From: Coturnix japonica
Taxonomy: Eukaryota > Chordata > Aves > Galliformes > Phasianidae
Direction of reading: 5' to 3'
Length of the DNA: 64,000 bases
NCBI RefSeq assembly: GCF_001577835.2
Contig: NC_029516.1
Span: 104,336,981 to 104,400,980, forward strand
Part shown: positions 38,556 to 50,974 of the stretch, one piece after another
Layout of the letters: the number at the start of each line of letters is the position of its first letter
Position numbering within the stretch: the stretch's first letter is position 1
Program-made: the position numbers and the translations under genes
The notes under the pieces: generated by a model
The model's input: only the letters and a program-made list of their open reading frames with translations
What the model was told of the DNA's origin: nothing
The model's database searches: none

Positions 38556-39025
38556 TGGCGTCTGATCCCGGCTCACCTGGCTGAGGAGGGAGGCAGAGAT
38601 TCCTTCTTCACGGGGTAAGGCGAGACTCGGGCTGTGTGCTGTGAGCTGTTAGTCACTGCGGCTCGGTGAAGTGAAGCTTGGAGTCTGTGGTATCACCCTT
38701 ACTTCCAGAAGAAAGCTAGCTGGCACTCAGTTGACCGATCTTGTTTTTGACAATGAAATCCATGCATAGGGATGAATGAAGAAGGGATCAAGATGATTGG
38801 TACAGGGACTAGGATTATTTCCTTCCCCCCACCTTCTCTGTACTAGGAAGGCATAAGAAAAGATTGCTCCGTATAGCAGGACACAGTCATCCAGCGTATG
38901 ACTTGTTTGCCTAGGACTCTGGTGTCATGATGAACAAGAACTGGAGATCCTTTTTACAGGTGACTTCTGGGATGCTGGGGAGCAGTACCACATTTCTAAT
39001 GTCCAGAGGGATCAGTATCTGAAGA

Positions 39026-39296
39026 TCTGAGGATAAAGGAAATGGCTTCAAGTTGTGCCAAGGGAGGTCCAAGATGGATATTAGGAAAAAAATTCTTAGA
39101 AGGAATGATGAGACAATGGCAAAGGCTGCCCAAGGAGGTGGTGGTGTCACCATCCGTGGAGGTGTTCCAGAAACGTGCAGATAAGGCACTGAGGGATGTG
39201 GTTTGTAGGCATGCTGGGGGTGGGCTACTGCTGAGATTATGTGGTCTCGGAGGTCCTTTCCAACCCAATGATTCTATAGTTCTGTGGCTCTATGAA
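39026..39296 (+). mobile_element. CR1 LINE, 3' end
   Basis: GGCTTCAAGTTGTGCCAAGG, then GGCTGCCCAAGGAGGTGGTG, GGAGGTGTTCCAGAAACGTG, GGTCCTTTCCAACCCAATG and ATTCTATAGTTCTGTGGC. The + frame reads RLPKEVVVSPSVEVFQKRAD, the worn ORF2 end. Confidence 0.93.
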
Positions 39297-39299
39297 CAT

Positions 39300-40255
39300 C
39301 ACCTCTTCCCAATTAAGGGCAAATGAGTGAGGAAGCATTTATTTCCTGCGCTTTGAGTTTTTTGTGTCTAATTTACAGATCAGCTGAACTGTACTGAAAT
39401 TGAGGAATACAAGAATGAAGGCTGAGCAGGCTTTGATAAGCTTAAGAAGTTACCACTTGCAAGTTGATTGATTTGCAACTGCAAATATCACCTCCGTGGT
39501 ATTTCAGTTGTGAACAGAAACCTTTCACTGACATTTGCTACAGGAAAGCTATCACAGCTCAGTTAACATGCAGTAACACTTAAAACTGAGGTAACCGGAT
39601 CATACCTCTAAGATTCTTATGGGAATTGGGTGCAACTAATTACTCCATCTAGAATTTCTTCTTGGAAAGTGTTCAGACATGAAGAGCTCAGTTAGTAGAG
39701 CTGGAAATACTGCTAACGCTGCCGTCCAGATGTACGCCCTCTGCTCCACTTTCCTCTTTTTAGGAGGGAGTGAGTTGTGACTTCTAGCTGGGTTATTGAG
39801 CTGGACTACCAAGGTCTGTCATGGCACACTGCAGTGTGTGCTGCTTACTCAGTATGCATCATGAAAGAGGTAGACAGCTCTTCTGAGTACTGTGCTCATG
39901 GTTCTGTTAATCTGTGCATATTTATATTTATTGAATGTTAGGATGAACATTTAACTGCATTTGATACATTATTTGTGGGACAGACTTGGAGTCCTAATAG
40001 GCATAAAGCAGATTTAAATAGCATGAAATAAGGCACCTGAAGTTTAACTTGGCTCCCAAAAAACCAGTAGGCTTGGACTTGGTATGCTCTCAGTATTCCT
40101 TTAATGTAAGACATAGAAGAGTAATTCAACAAAGAAACACTTTTTCTATCAGTTGCTTTATTACAGAACAGTAAAGGTGACAAGAAAAAGTAATGAAGAG
40201 AAGCAGTAAAGCTGAAATAGGTTATAAATTACAGTAGGTGTATATTTAGTTCTTC
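39300..40255. other. Intergenic, nothing recognised
   Basis: No gene or repeat family recognised. Confidence 0.5.
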
Positions 40256-40257
40256 TA

Positions 40258-40410
40258 AATAGTCATATGGCTGGAAGGGATTTCAGGTGATCATTTAATC
40301 CCCCCTCCTTCCAAACTGACAGGATGAATTATATGCGCATCAGACCTGAGAAAAGCTTGTCTAACCTGTCTTTAAAAGTTTCAGTGAAGGGGTAGAACAC
40401 CCACATTCAG
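40258..40410 (-). mobile_element. Old CR1-related LINE relic
   Basis: GGCTGGAAGGGATTTCAGG, then GTGATCATTTAATCCCCCC, CAGACCTGAGAAAAGCTTGTC and TCTTTAAAAGTTTCAGTGAA follows the layout of the minus strand of an old CR1/L3-type 3' end. It is far more diverged than the other CR1 copies, hence older. Confidence 0.55.
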
Positions 40411-40414
40411 TCTA

Positions 40415-42970
40415 TTTCTGTGTCACTACACTTAAAATTCAAAAGTTGTCCAGGCATTTGAGATGACTCTTATGTACTGTAACAATCTCCTGTTTTCTCA
40501 ACTAATTCACCAGCCACACAGAAAAACATTATGGCAGAAGACCATTGTATAATTAAGGCTAGTAATTTTAAACCTCATTTTGTGGAAAGTTCCCTGTCTG
40601 ATTTATTGCAGCCACTTGTGTTCCCTAGACCTCCTACCTCCTCTGGACACCTATTTAGCCAGCACTTTTCCTGAGCAGCAATTCCCAGATTTTCTATTCA
40701 AACAAAAAAGTGTATTATATTCCTGTACAGCCCATTTACACTGTTTTGTCATAGCTTTTTAAAAAGCATAGTGCTCCTCTATAGATAACATTTTATACTT
40801 TTGAATCAGTGTGGCATTTTCTGAAAGTCAACAACCAGCATTAAAACATATTTTCCAGCTGCAGTTCTGAATATTCTGCATAGATATGACTTGCATTTTG
40901 GTAAACGAGAGCACTTTTCTAACTTCAAGTTTATACTATGTATATACTATATGTATATATAAATGCGTATATATTTGAAATACCTCTTTGATTTTCTTTT
41001 TTAAAGGTAATCTTGACTTCTGTGGAATTTAAAATCTGGAGCGGTCAAAACACTTAGAGATGTCCTGGAGGGACTGTTCTTAAACTGTCAGTGTGGGTGG
41101 GCAAGCTCTGCGGATGGGTAATTTTCAGTGCCTAATTGCCTCCAGTCTATGAAATGCAGTGAATTACATCAGTTCATTACAGTATCAGCATGTGCCATTG
41201 TCTCAATGACCATTATTATGTTTTCCTGAAAAGAACGGGTTTCACTTAACGGTGGATTTTTTAATTTACTTCTTTAGAGTGTCTTAAAAATAGAAAAGAA
41301 AGAAAAGGAGAAAAAGACCCGTGTACTTGCATAACATAGCAGTTTTAGTGGAATTAGTATGCAGAGAATATGAAAGGAGAACAGCTAATCTCTTGTTTGC
41401 AACATGTCCAAAGAAGAATGCTTTTTATCAGAAGGAAAACACTATCATTACTGTATGGATTTCACTCTACAAATAACACAGAGTTTTATACATCAGCGAT
41501 TATGTTGCAGAAGAGGAAAAAATGAAGTAAAATAATATAAAAAAGGCAGGAAGATTTAAGGCAGCATATGATGACTGTTACTGAGCCTGGCAAAATCTGC
41601 AACACAGCAGGTCTGTGTCTGCTATGCCATACTCTGTCAAAAGCAGCACCCAAATGTGGTGAAAGAAACATTAACATTTCTAATCCTGGAAACATCCAAT
41701 GATGCCATCTCAGCTTCATCAAAAACCTGTAATGAAGAGCACCCAGAACACTCTATCTCACGAAAGCTCAGAGAAACACATATATTGCAGTTCCATATTT
41801 TCCCAGAGACCATCAATGATTCCATTCACAGAGAGCCAGGTCTTCCCATCACCGCCTCTAACAGCAGCACAATATTTCCATCAGCATTTTACTCTGCAGA
41901 ATCACTGGCGTCGTGCTTTTCTGCACATTAAACTAGTTAAAAATAAGGCAGCAGTGAAATATCATTGCTGTGGCTGGGGAAGAAAGCAGATACTGTTCAT
42001 TTGTATCCTGAGCAGCAACAGAAGAAAAAAGCCCTGGTCACTGAAGCCTGTTTCAGAACTTCCTCACAGAAATGTAAAACAGCATAACCCAGAAGTCAGG
42101 GGAATTACACTAATCAATATTCACCTTATGCCCATGAAAGAGGGACTGGGATCCATGCTGACATTATCAAAAGCTTTCTTTCCTTCTCCTGTACTTATCA
42201 ATAGCAGGCTTATTTCGCCTCTCTCTTGAGACTGGAATAGCCAATTAAGGTTTTTAAAGGTTTATGGATTTTTCCAGTAATCTGCACAATGAATATTAAT
42301 AATTTTCTTACAGTTCTGCTCCATGGAAGTCAGCATTTTTAAGCTATTATGTTCTGTGACATCCATCTGTTTTCCTTGAAATCCAATTCTTCTTCTTCTT
42401 CTTCTTTTCTTTTTTTTTTTAATCTCTTATTGAAGTAGTATTTTTTTTTTCTTCATTTAAATATTTTACTTGGTCAAAATGTTTTGCATATGAATGTATA
42501 GCACAGTAATTCCTGTTGAGCAATACTTTCCAATATTATCCTATGGCCATGCATTCAGACAAAGCAAGTTTTTGTTAGTGTGATATTTATCCATCTAGAA
42601 GAGCAACCCCTGCTTATGCGTGCAATTTTGAGTGTTAGATATAGAAGGCATTATTTGTATGTTGCAGAACCTTCTCCCATTTGTAACTCAACTCTGCCTG
42701 GCCTTACATAATCTAACACTTAACTGACAGGATAAGATTAAGATGCATTGTTGTATTTGAATGGTTTTAATGGGAAACTTAAAAGTATGCAAATTACGGT
42801 TGCCAGCACTGATTGAGGATCTCATGGTAATCAGTGGACTCCTGTGGTAGGCATCGCTTCCAACAGGTGAAATAAATCTGTCCTGTCAAAGTACAGGACT
42901 GCCTGCAGGAAAATAATCATCCCTGTTGTAAGTTGTTAAAAATTGATGCTCGTCCTATTAAAGGACAATA
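40415..42970. other. Intergenic, contains the longest non-gene open frame
   Basis: No gene recognised. A 176-residue + frame starts at 41699 and is overlapped by a 91-residue + frame. Neither shows a known motif or clear codon bias. A (CTT)n/T-rich run lies near 42388-42450. Confidence 0.45.
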
Positions 42971-42975
42971 CAAGA

Positions 42976-43491
42976 GCTGCTCCAAAACAAATGCCTTCTA
43001 TTTTATTATAGTGCCCCACTATGTCAAGCAGATGTTGGTGGTATGGCAGTAGGGGTTGAACCTTCCTTCCAATATCCTGTTCCATGTTGCTGTCGTGTGA
43101 TAGATGGCAGCAGAGGGGCAGTCTGACATAATGGGTGTCTGATGTGGAAGTGTGGATCAAGCAAAGGTGTGTCACTGAATTCCTTCATGAAGAAAAAATT
43201 GCACAGTCATGCCTGCTGAGCATTGATGGAGACCAACCAGTGGATATGAGCATAGTTAGGCCGCGGGTGGAGCGTTTCACAAGTGGAGACAGCAGTCTGC
43301 ACCAGTGGAGGTAACCCATTATGTGTGGCTCTTTCTCATGACTGTTGAAAACGGGTAGCTCATGGTGGTGACTGTGTTGAAAAATTGTGTTTTGTATCTG
43401 AGAATTTGCTCTATCAAATAGTGTCATTGTGCTCTTTGTATCCATTATAGTTTCCACGGAAATAAATGGAAGATGTTATGTTTGGAACAGC
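42976..43491 (+). mobile_element. Mariner DNA transposon, internally deleted copy 1
   Basis: The ends are inverted: CTGCTCCAAAACAAATGCC at the left and, on the other strand, CTGTTCCAAACATAACATC at the right. The + strand retains a worn mariner transposase N terminus: CVTEFLHEEKIA and, further on, GDQPVDMSIVRPRVERFTSG, the HTH DNA-binding part. It then jumps to 3' terminal sequence, so the catalytic DDE/D part is gone. About 515 bases remain of a full length usually near 1.3 kb. It cannot move itself. It resembles the mariner family known in chicken. Confidence 0.85.
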
Positions 43492-43494
43492 CTA

Positions 43495-43925
43495 CATACA
43501 TTCTGCTGGATCTGGAAGTCCAAGGCTGCTGCCCTATTAGTATTAGTACCCCTAGGTGCCTCCAGTAATAAGTCTGAAAATGTATGCTTGACAGACACCC
43601 ACACACAGAGCACACATATGTACTAGATGCATACACACGTATACATCCAACTGGCCACATGAATCCCAAACCAATACATGAACAGAACACCAATGGCCTC
43701 ATCTTTTCCCCTTCCTGGTGGAGTGAGTCCTTCTCTGGGAGTGTGTATGCCCACGTATCAGTAGCTGGTCTTGTGCTCCCCAGCTTATGGCACTTGGACA
43801 CATGAACCCCGGGGCTGCAGCCTCATTCTAGCAACTGGTACCACAGCCTCCCCGACACACATCCCACCTCCAATGCCTTTTATGAGAAAACAGTAGTTTG
43901 TCATTGTAACACTGTAATAATCAGT
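43495..43925. other. Unclassified spacer between mariner and CR1
   Basis: Contains a CA-rich run near 43597-43650. It may be repeat-derived, but I cannot name a family. Confidence 0.35.
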
Positions 43926-43927
43926 GC

Positions 43928-44511
43928 AGTCAGTAGGTCAAGGGAGTTGATTCTCCCCCTTCACTCCACAGTTATGAGAACACACCTGAGTACTGTGTTC
44001 AGCTCCAGGGACACCCAGTACAAGCAGAACATGAAACTTGTGGAGCAGATCCAGAGGAGGCCACAGGATGATTAGAGGTGTGGAGCACCTCTCCCGTGAC
44101 GACAGGAAGTGACAGTTGGATTTTTTTCAGCCTAGAGAAGAGAAGGCTCTGGGGAGACCTTATTGCAACATTGTGGTGCTTACAGAGAGCCTGCAGGAGA
44201 GATTAGGAAGGATTCTTCATCAAGGGTTGTAATGATAGGGCAAGCACTAGTGGTTTTCAGCTAAAAGAGGATAGGTTTAAGTTAGATGTAAGAAATAAGT
44301 TCTCCACAATGAGAGTGATGAGGTCCTGGCATAAGCTAACCAGAGAAGCTGTGGATGTCCCATCTCTGGAAGTGATCAAGGCCAGCTTAGATGTGGCCCT
44401 GGGCAATTTGATCTAGTGGAAGGTGTTCACACTCATGAAAGCAGGGTGGGAACTAGATGGTCTTTAAAACTGCATCCAATAAAAACAATTCAGTCACTCT
44501 CTGATTCTAGA
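43928..44511 (+). mobile_element. CR1 LINE, about 580-base 3' part
   Basis: Runs from the GGGAGTTGATTCTCCCCCTT region through GTACTGTGTTCAGCTCCAGG, CAGCCTAGAGAAGAGAAGGC, GATAGGGCAAGCACTAGTGG and AGATGTGGCCCTGGGCAAT to a worn end GTCACTCTCTGATTCTAG. More diverged than the 15.8 kb copy. Confidence 0.93.
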
Positions 44512-44514
44512 GCA

Positions 44515-46300
44515 GAGCAGGGCCAGACAAGTGCATTCGATAGTACTTGCTTGAATACAAATTAATCCCTTTATTTCCTTGTGTCTTGGTTTCCCCCAGT
44601 TTACCCTACCCAAATGACCTAAATCCCTCCTTTTTTTCTCACCTTTGATCCTGCCCTTAAACATCCTACAGTAAATCCTGTGCAATATCCCAGCGTCCTT
44701 CCCTGCATCCCATAATGTGTCCCATGTCAAGGCAGTGACTGAAGTCCAAGTTGTTTAAGAGTACTGAAACTCCCAATGTCTCACAGTAGTGAGTTTCACA
44801 ACTGGATGCCATGGCTCCAGAGCTGCTGGTACAACCCTGTGAGGGTCCCAGACAGGATGCCCCTTCCTGTGAATCTCTTAGTCCCTGTATCTGCCTTTGA
44901 TGAGTCTTTGATGGGCTGGTGGCATCTGGGGCAGGCCTGGGAGTGGTTTGTAAGGATACCCCCCTCCTTATTCTGCCTGAGGTTCATTTGTAGGTCTGCA
45001 GACCAGCTTTTGTCATATACCGAGTTTGTCTTGTAACTACACTGAACTAAAATTTAGTAAGACAGAAAAAAAAACAAAACTCAGCTGCAAGAAAATTGCA
45101 TCCTAAATACCTGCCTTCTCAGATAAATTTGATATCTGGTGTGCTTTGGTTTTAAGTATATATTCTATATATTATAGCTCTGGCTAGTGTATTACAGATG
45201 TAATTTACATGTTAGGTCTCTTCATATCTATCTGTCAGAACACACTGTCATCGCTACACAAAAGATGTTTTCCTGTTTCTTTGGGAGAGTGCGGGATGAC
45301 AACATCTTTTGAATAAATTTTGGTGGATGATAGATAATTTCATCACCAAAATTAAATCAATTATCATCCTGTCTACATTTGTTAGTTTTGGGGGCGAGTT
45401 AGAGAGGAAATGTGATGATGTTATGTCAGTGGGTGTAAAAGCAGCTTTCAATCCCTAAGCATTTCATAAAAGTAATGCTCTACCATTCAACTTCACAGGG
45501 TCATTCTTAAGTTCTCCGTTATGTTTTGTACAACTCATTTTACCTGAAAATAATGTGAAGTAAAAAAAAAATAAAAAAAATTCAATCATCCACTGTGTGA
45601 TTTCAAAACAATGTCAGTAGGATAGAAAATTTAGGACAAGAAGAGACCCTTAGTATGCATTTCTGTAGCCCCGTTGATTTTTCTACAGGCAGAAGTGACT
45701 TCAGCAAGCCTTATCCCAGGGGGTAACCAGTATTTCACTAAACCATGCTGACATATCACCTGGCTCCCATCCCCAAAGATATATCAGCATTCTGAGCACC
45801 AAGCTCATCTTCCAGGTTTTATGCACAATTATAGTGTGATATAAATTGTTAGTAAAAATTTCCTTTGTAATTGAAAATCTTAACAGAATTTCTGGAAGTA
45901 GAAGTGTTGGAAGTAGATCTGAGATCCTTAGCTTTGATTGCAGAATACTGTTAAAAGTGATGAGCAAGGCATGCTGTCAGTACCTGAAAAAATGTCTTAC
46001 CTACTGTGTTTCACAGTGGCCCACAGCAGTTCTTGCTCAACATCACGTCTAGTGGATTATCAACTGCTTTATAGAAGAGTGAACTGTAAGTAACCTTATA
46101 TTTGCCTACGTAATGTGCTGAAAGTATGCCCAGCTGCAGTGCAGCTTGAACTTGCAATTGATATCTTCAAGTACAATTGATGTCATAGTTCTAGAAACAA
46201 AGCTTGACTTGAACTATAAGACCTGAGAAAATTTGTAGAGATTATAGAGTTTATCCTGACAAGCAGTCTCATAAGTAAGAGTTTCTCAACAGATAAATGC
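44515..46300. other. Intergenic, nothing firmly recognised
   Basis: 44515-45040 is somewhat GC-richer and could be old repeat DNA of unknown family. The rest is AT-rich. No exon seen. Confidence 0.4.
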
Positions 46301-46307
46301 ATGTATG

Positions 46308-46771
46308 TTGCTCCAAAAGCAATGCTTCTTACTTATTCCCACGGAAACTGTAATAGATATAAAGAGCATAATAACACTGTCTGATAGAGCAAATTCTCAG
46401 CTACAAAACAACATTTTTCAACATAGTCACCACCATCAGCTATGCAATTTTACCAGTGGTGAACAAGAGCTTTCATGCCATGCCCACTGCCTCACTGAGC
46501 TCACAACCACTGTTAAGTCTCCATAAATGTTCAGCAAGCCTCAATGAACTTATTGCTTTTGCATGGAGGAGTTCAATGACACACCTTTGCTTCATCTGCA
46601 CTTTCAAATCAGACACCGTCGTGTCAGACTGTCCCTCTCCTGCTGCTTTGTATTGCAACAAAATGGAACAGGATATTCTCAGTAAGGTTTGACTTCTACT
46701 GCCATATCACTAACATCTGCCTTTGATGTCTTGGGCCAGCATAAAATGGGAGGCATTAGTTTTGGAGCAGT
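46308..46771 (-). mobile_element. Mariner DNA transposon, internally deleted copy 2
   Basis: The inverted ends are TTGCTCCAAAAGCAATGCTTC at the left and, on the other strand, ACTGCTCCAAAACTAATGCC at the right. The minus strand retains MKQRCVIELLHAKAISSLRL, the mariner transposase N terminus, and then terminal sequence including LMVVTMLKN. The deletion joint differs from that of copy 1, so the two were shortened independently. It lies opposite in orientation to copy 1, about 2.8 kb away. Confidence 0.85.
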
Positions 46772-47171
46772 CTCATAAAATTGAATTTCTGCACTTTGTC
46801 ACTACTGCTTTTGAGAGTAAGGCCCCTTTAACCTAGTTTACCTTGACTCTCTGCAAAAGGCAGTCATAACTGTGGACATCAGTTCTAATTTGCTCCTTTT
46901 GAAAATGAAATGGGGAAAAGTCACCAGAATGTAATGCAACTGCTTGAGTTGTGAGCTAGACATTATATTAAGGTTTATATTGGAGAACTTACAGTAGGAT
47001 TTGCAACAATTAAGGAACTTGATCTTATTTCTTAGCTTCAAAGGCAATGCCTCTGGCAAGTTACTGTTTCCTGCCATAGTGAAAGGGAGGGTTGTAAAGA
47101 GCAGACCTGAGGAAAGGTGTGCTGCCTGGTGAGTTACCAACACCTACACACTGCAGCAGTTAGATTTTTTT

Positions 47172-47200
47172 TGGATAGTATCTCACTCAGATACTATCCA
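47172..47200. repeat. Perfect 11-base inverted repeat (hairpin)
   Basis: TGGATAGTATC and GATACTATCCA separated by a seven-base loop, with no mismatch. Confidence 0.75.
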
Positions 47201-48520
47201 TCCCCATCTGTGCTCAGCTTGAGAGCTCTGCTGTTAGCCAGAGCTCAAAGCTGCAGGCCAAATTGGAGATGCATGATCTGATCAAAATTTCCTTTTATCC
47301 TACCTCGAGAATAAGTGACTGAAATGAATTCCATCAGCCCTATACATTTGTAGAGGTGTCCCTGGCGCATTCAAGCTGATTGGCTTATTGCCGTAATGGT
47401 TTCAGGAATGTAGTGCGGTATAAATGCATGAGTTCTTTGCAGTAGCACATTACAATCAAAATTCCTACACATTGACACCTGCTATTATTGAAATTGCTTA
47501 CTGCAACTCCATTGAACATGGCACTTTATTACAATGGATGCTTAGCAAGAATATCAAATAGGAGGGGACAAAGGGATAAAATCTCAAGAAAATGAGATCA
47601 CATAATCAAAGAAAAAATATATAACGTTTTGGGATCTCCACTGTTATCCTCACAGTATTAAATCACTCTTTTCTAGTCTATAGGGGCAGAATCTGAATCA
47701 CTCAGAAACTAAATGCTTGTTTGCAATGCTGAAATAGGCACTAACAGGTGAAATCACGATTACGTAAAAATCACCATAAAGCTTCCCAGCAAATTCAGCA
47801 TGGCCAGAAATTCATCCCAAGTGACTAAAAGTATCCAAAAAGAATTATGTTCAATATATTTTCTTACTCATAACTTACTCATATCTATTCAAGTCATACC
47901 CTCTAGAGAGGCAGAACATTAAAAAACATGCAATACTTTTCAGGGCTATGTAAAGTAAAATGTGTCTAAAGAGCCCATTCAACAATCCATCTGCATGAAA
48001 TTTTCAACACAGAACTCTGACTCAAAGGATATCATCATTTTTTTTCCTAATATCCAGGCCCTAGTAGCTAACTTTATTTAAGATGGAACTCCTCAGTCAG
48101 AAGAGCTAAATCCTTTGAGAATGTGCAGTTCTATCAGTGCTAGAATTCCAAGAATTGTGTGCCATTCATAGTAATTTTATTGGAAATAAATGCTTTATCT
48201 TTTCTTTAAATGCCTGACTTACTTCTCAGTGTCACTGAGACAAAATAAATCAATTTTTGTTTTTAAATTTCTTGTCTAGTTTTGTCTTTATATTATAACT
48301 TTTATGAGCACCAATACGATGCAGAAAGAAATAGGTTTGACACACAGACAGCCTTATTCCCCTCCTTCTCAATGAGCTCTCTTGCAAATTACATCAAAAA
48401 ATGCTGGGTTTTGTTCCAGTTCAAAACAAAGCCAATTTTGAATTTCTCCATGAAACAGAATTTCTGTATTTTGTGCAGTTTTACCATTGGATTTTGCTTT
48501 CACTAATGGCAGGTGAAATG

Positions 48521-48547
48521 TTTGGAAACGTTTGGAAACGTTTGGAA
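48521..48547. repeat. Short tandem decamer, (TTTGGAAACG)n
   Basis: Two complete units and a partial third. Confidence 0.8.
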
Positions 48548-49987
48548 TGCATTTCCCATTTGATTTTTTCTTAGTTAATGATTTCTCCAGTCAGCCAATA
48601 AATTACCTCTCCTTGGCCTCTCTCAGGCATTCTACTCTTGGAAGAGACTCCTCAAAGTTCCACGGCAAAAGAATTTATTTAATTTAAAACTTGACTTAAT
48701 AAAGCTTCCAGTGACACGTTAACACTTAAATAATAACAGCCATCTCTATACTGCCTCTTCATAGACTCTGCTGTTTTCCAGTTAATTACCTTGCTGATTT
48801 ATACTAAAAGTTGTTAGTGAAATCTAAATTCACTATATATCTAATTTCAGTGCTCTCCTTACATGGACTAGCAGAGAACTGCATGACTGTGTAATAGCCT
48901 GCTATTTGCATCTTTCTGTGCTATAATTGTCCCCTCTTTTAGCAATCTGTGCATATTTTCAGATGCATACAGGAACATACCAGATTCTTGGTATCTTTGT
49001 CACTATTACATTTCCATTTTCATCACTGTTTTCCTTGAAGACCCAGGGGCCAAAATCACTTTGCACCTGTATTGTCTATAATTCCTAGGTTGGACAGATC
49101 AGAAAGATTACAATTGTGCATATTAAGAAGAACATTTTGTTCCTATTTGGATATTAAGAGCAAACAGCAGAATATGTCAGACTCTTTCTCCATTACAGTG
49201 TAAAATCCTTCTACAGACACATTTAAACTCTTTCTCTATAGGCAATCCATATGGCATTATTTTTCATGTCTGAAACTGCTGGTATTTATACCTCAACTAT
49301 GTTCAAATAGTCACCCTGAAAGCTGGAATATTTCTTAGTTTTAATGTAAGTCTCCCTCTAGGAGCTGAAGTTACATCACAAAAAATGTATGAAAAATTTC
49401 TCTATTGTCTCTGCATTAAGTGAAATCTTCACTGTACTTATTCCTTATCTTCCTGCCCCACTTTTATAAGTGCTTGTGGGCAGATCAAATGCTTGACAGT
49501 TGAATTGTTTAAGCTTTGCCACGAAAAAAAGATGATACTTGTACCTGAGCAAGTGTACTTTGTGACTTGGCAATAAAAGAGGGCTGTAAGAGTGAGATCC
49601 ATGAACTGCTGTATACTGTTTGAATTATGCATGCAAACTTTATGGAATACCCTATCAACTGAGCATCTTCTTTTTGTCATTTGATGCATATTAATTTTAT
49701 GCTCTACTGCTTCAGCTGCTATTTCATTAGAATGTTTACTGCTGTTTAAGGTATATTACTTCACAGCAGAAATAAAAGTTGTTATATGCAAATATTCTTT
49801 TCCCCTTCAGCACTGTAGCCTGTGTAAAATTTATTCTCTTCAAAATTAAATACAAAGAGATAATAACTACAGTGTTGTAATTCTTGTGATCATGTAGGCA
49901 CATTGTTTTCTTTTATTCTAAGTCTTCTTGAATCATTTAAAAATCAACAATAGGAAAAAAAATAACTCCCCTGTCTTAGAGTATGGG

Positions 49988-50056
49988 ATCATATAATCAT
50001 AGAATGGCTTGGGTTGAAAGGGACCTCAGAGATCATCCAGTTCTGACCCCTGCAGT
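49988..50056 (-). mobile_element. CR1 LINE, extreme 3' end
   Basis: ATCATATAATCATAGAATGG, then GCTTGGGTTGAAAGGGACC and TCAGAGATCATCCAGTTCTG: a copy of fewer than 75 bases, truncated at its 5' side. Confidence 0.9.
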
Positions 50057-50569
50057 GGTTGTTGTGATGTGTGTTGGCAGGGTATGTTGTGATTTCTTTA
50101 TTTCCAGAAATAGAAAATGCTGGGAACCTATAGAGTTGACTTGAGCTAAGCAGTGCATCAACTTGATGAAAATTGGTAAGGTTAATGCTTTCTGTTTTGG
50201 AAAAGTCAGGTTTTTTTTTTTTGTTTTTGTTTTTTGTGTACTCATTGGTCAGAGAGATTATTTCCAACTACCAGCTCCGATTTAAATGCTGTACTAACAA
50301 ACCTGCATGACCACAGGGAAATTCAGTCACAGAGTCCATACAGTTAGATGATACCTACAGTTGCGCTGTCAGTGTAACTAAAAGAAATAACAAATCAGCT
50401 ACAGAAAACACATAGAAAACGCATGCAACCTGGAGAATGGAGTTTTCTGGGGGAAGGAAAGGGAGATTGTGCAGCTGGCAGTAACTGAGCAGCGCTGGCT
50501 GTGAGGGCTGTAGGGCAGGTGCCTTGGGAAGCCCTGTTACTGGGTATGTGAGCTGGGTCTGCAGCTCAC

Positions 50570-50649
50570 CTCAGGTTGGCAGGTGGCTGACTCTCAGGGA
50601 TGTCCTCCTGAACTATCTGCTGATAGGCTCCCAGACCAAGGGAAGCATC
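50570..50649 (-). other. Possible exon on the minus strand, unknown transcript
   Basis: On the minus strand a long pyrimidine-rich tract and TTATTTCTCCCAG precede an 80-base, GC-richer segment ending CCTGAG/GTGAGC, a consensus donor. Only one frame is open: DASLGLGAYQQIVQEDIPES, then QPPANLR. I do not recognise the peptide, and it does not match IL1RAPL1, NR0B1, TASL or GK as I remember them. It could be a noncoding exon or chance. Confidence 0.25.
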
Positions 50650-50864
50650 CTGGGAGAAATAATAAAACAATAATTTTAAAGACTGTGTTCTTTTAGTAGT
50701 TATGCATAAACCCAACACGAGGGAGTTTAACTTTTTGTTCTGTTTCCTTATGCAATATTTCATGACCACTTTATCTTTCACTTCACTGGAGTGCTAATAT
50801 CCATGGAAGTCTGCCTTTTCCTTTCCAGCTGAAATATTAGGCATTATACATCACAGTCTGTTTC

Positions 50865-50973
50865 AAAAATAAAATAAAATAAAATAAAATAAAATAAAAT
50901 AAAATAAAATAAAATAAAATAAAATAAGAAAGGCAGGGAGTTTTTTTTTTTTTTATTTTTTTTATTTTTTTCT
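50865..50973. repeat. (AAAAT)12 array followed by a T-rich tract
   Basis: About twelve AAAAT units (50865-50926), a 14-base break, then T-rich sequence with TTTTA words (50941-50973). The two parts are nearly complementary. Confidence 0.95.
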
Positions 50974-50974
50974 C

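Larger units (their letters stand above)
46775..49985. other. Intergenic, AT-rich
   Basis: No gene or transposon recognised. It contains a perfect hairpin at 47172-47200 and a short decamer repeat at 48521-48547. Confidence 0.5.

Noticed and set aside
43185-43457. Minus-strand 90-residue frame as a gene
   Set aside because: It is the antisense of the mariner relic, whose transposase remnant lies on the plus strand.
45606-45690. Possible very old CR1/L3 relic (GGACAAGAAGAGACCCTTAG)
   Set aside because: Only a short similarity to the worn 3' region of CR1-type LINEs; too weak to define ends or strand with confidence.
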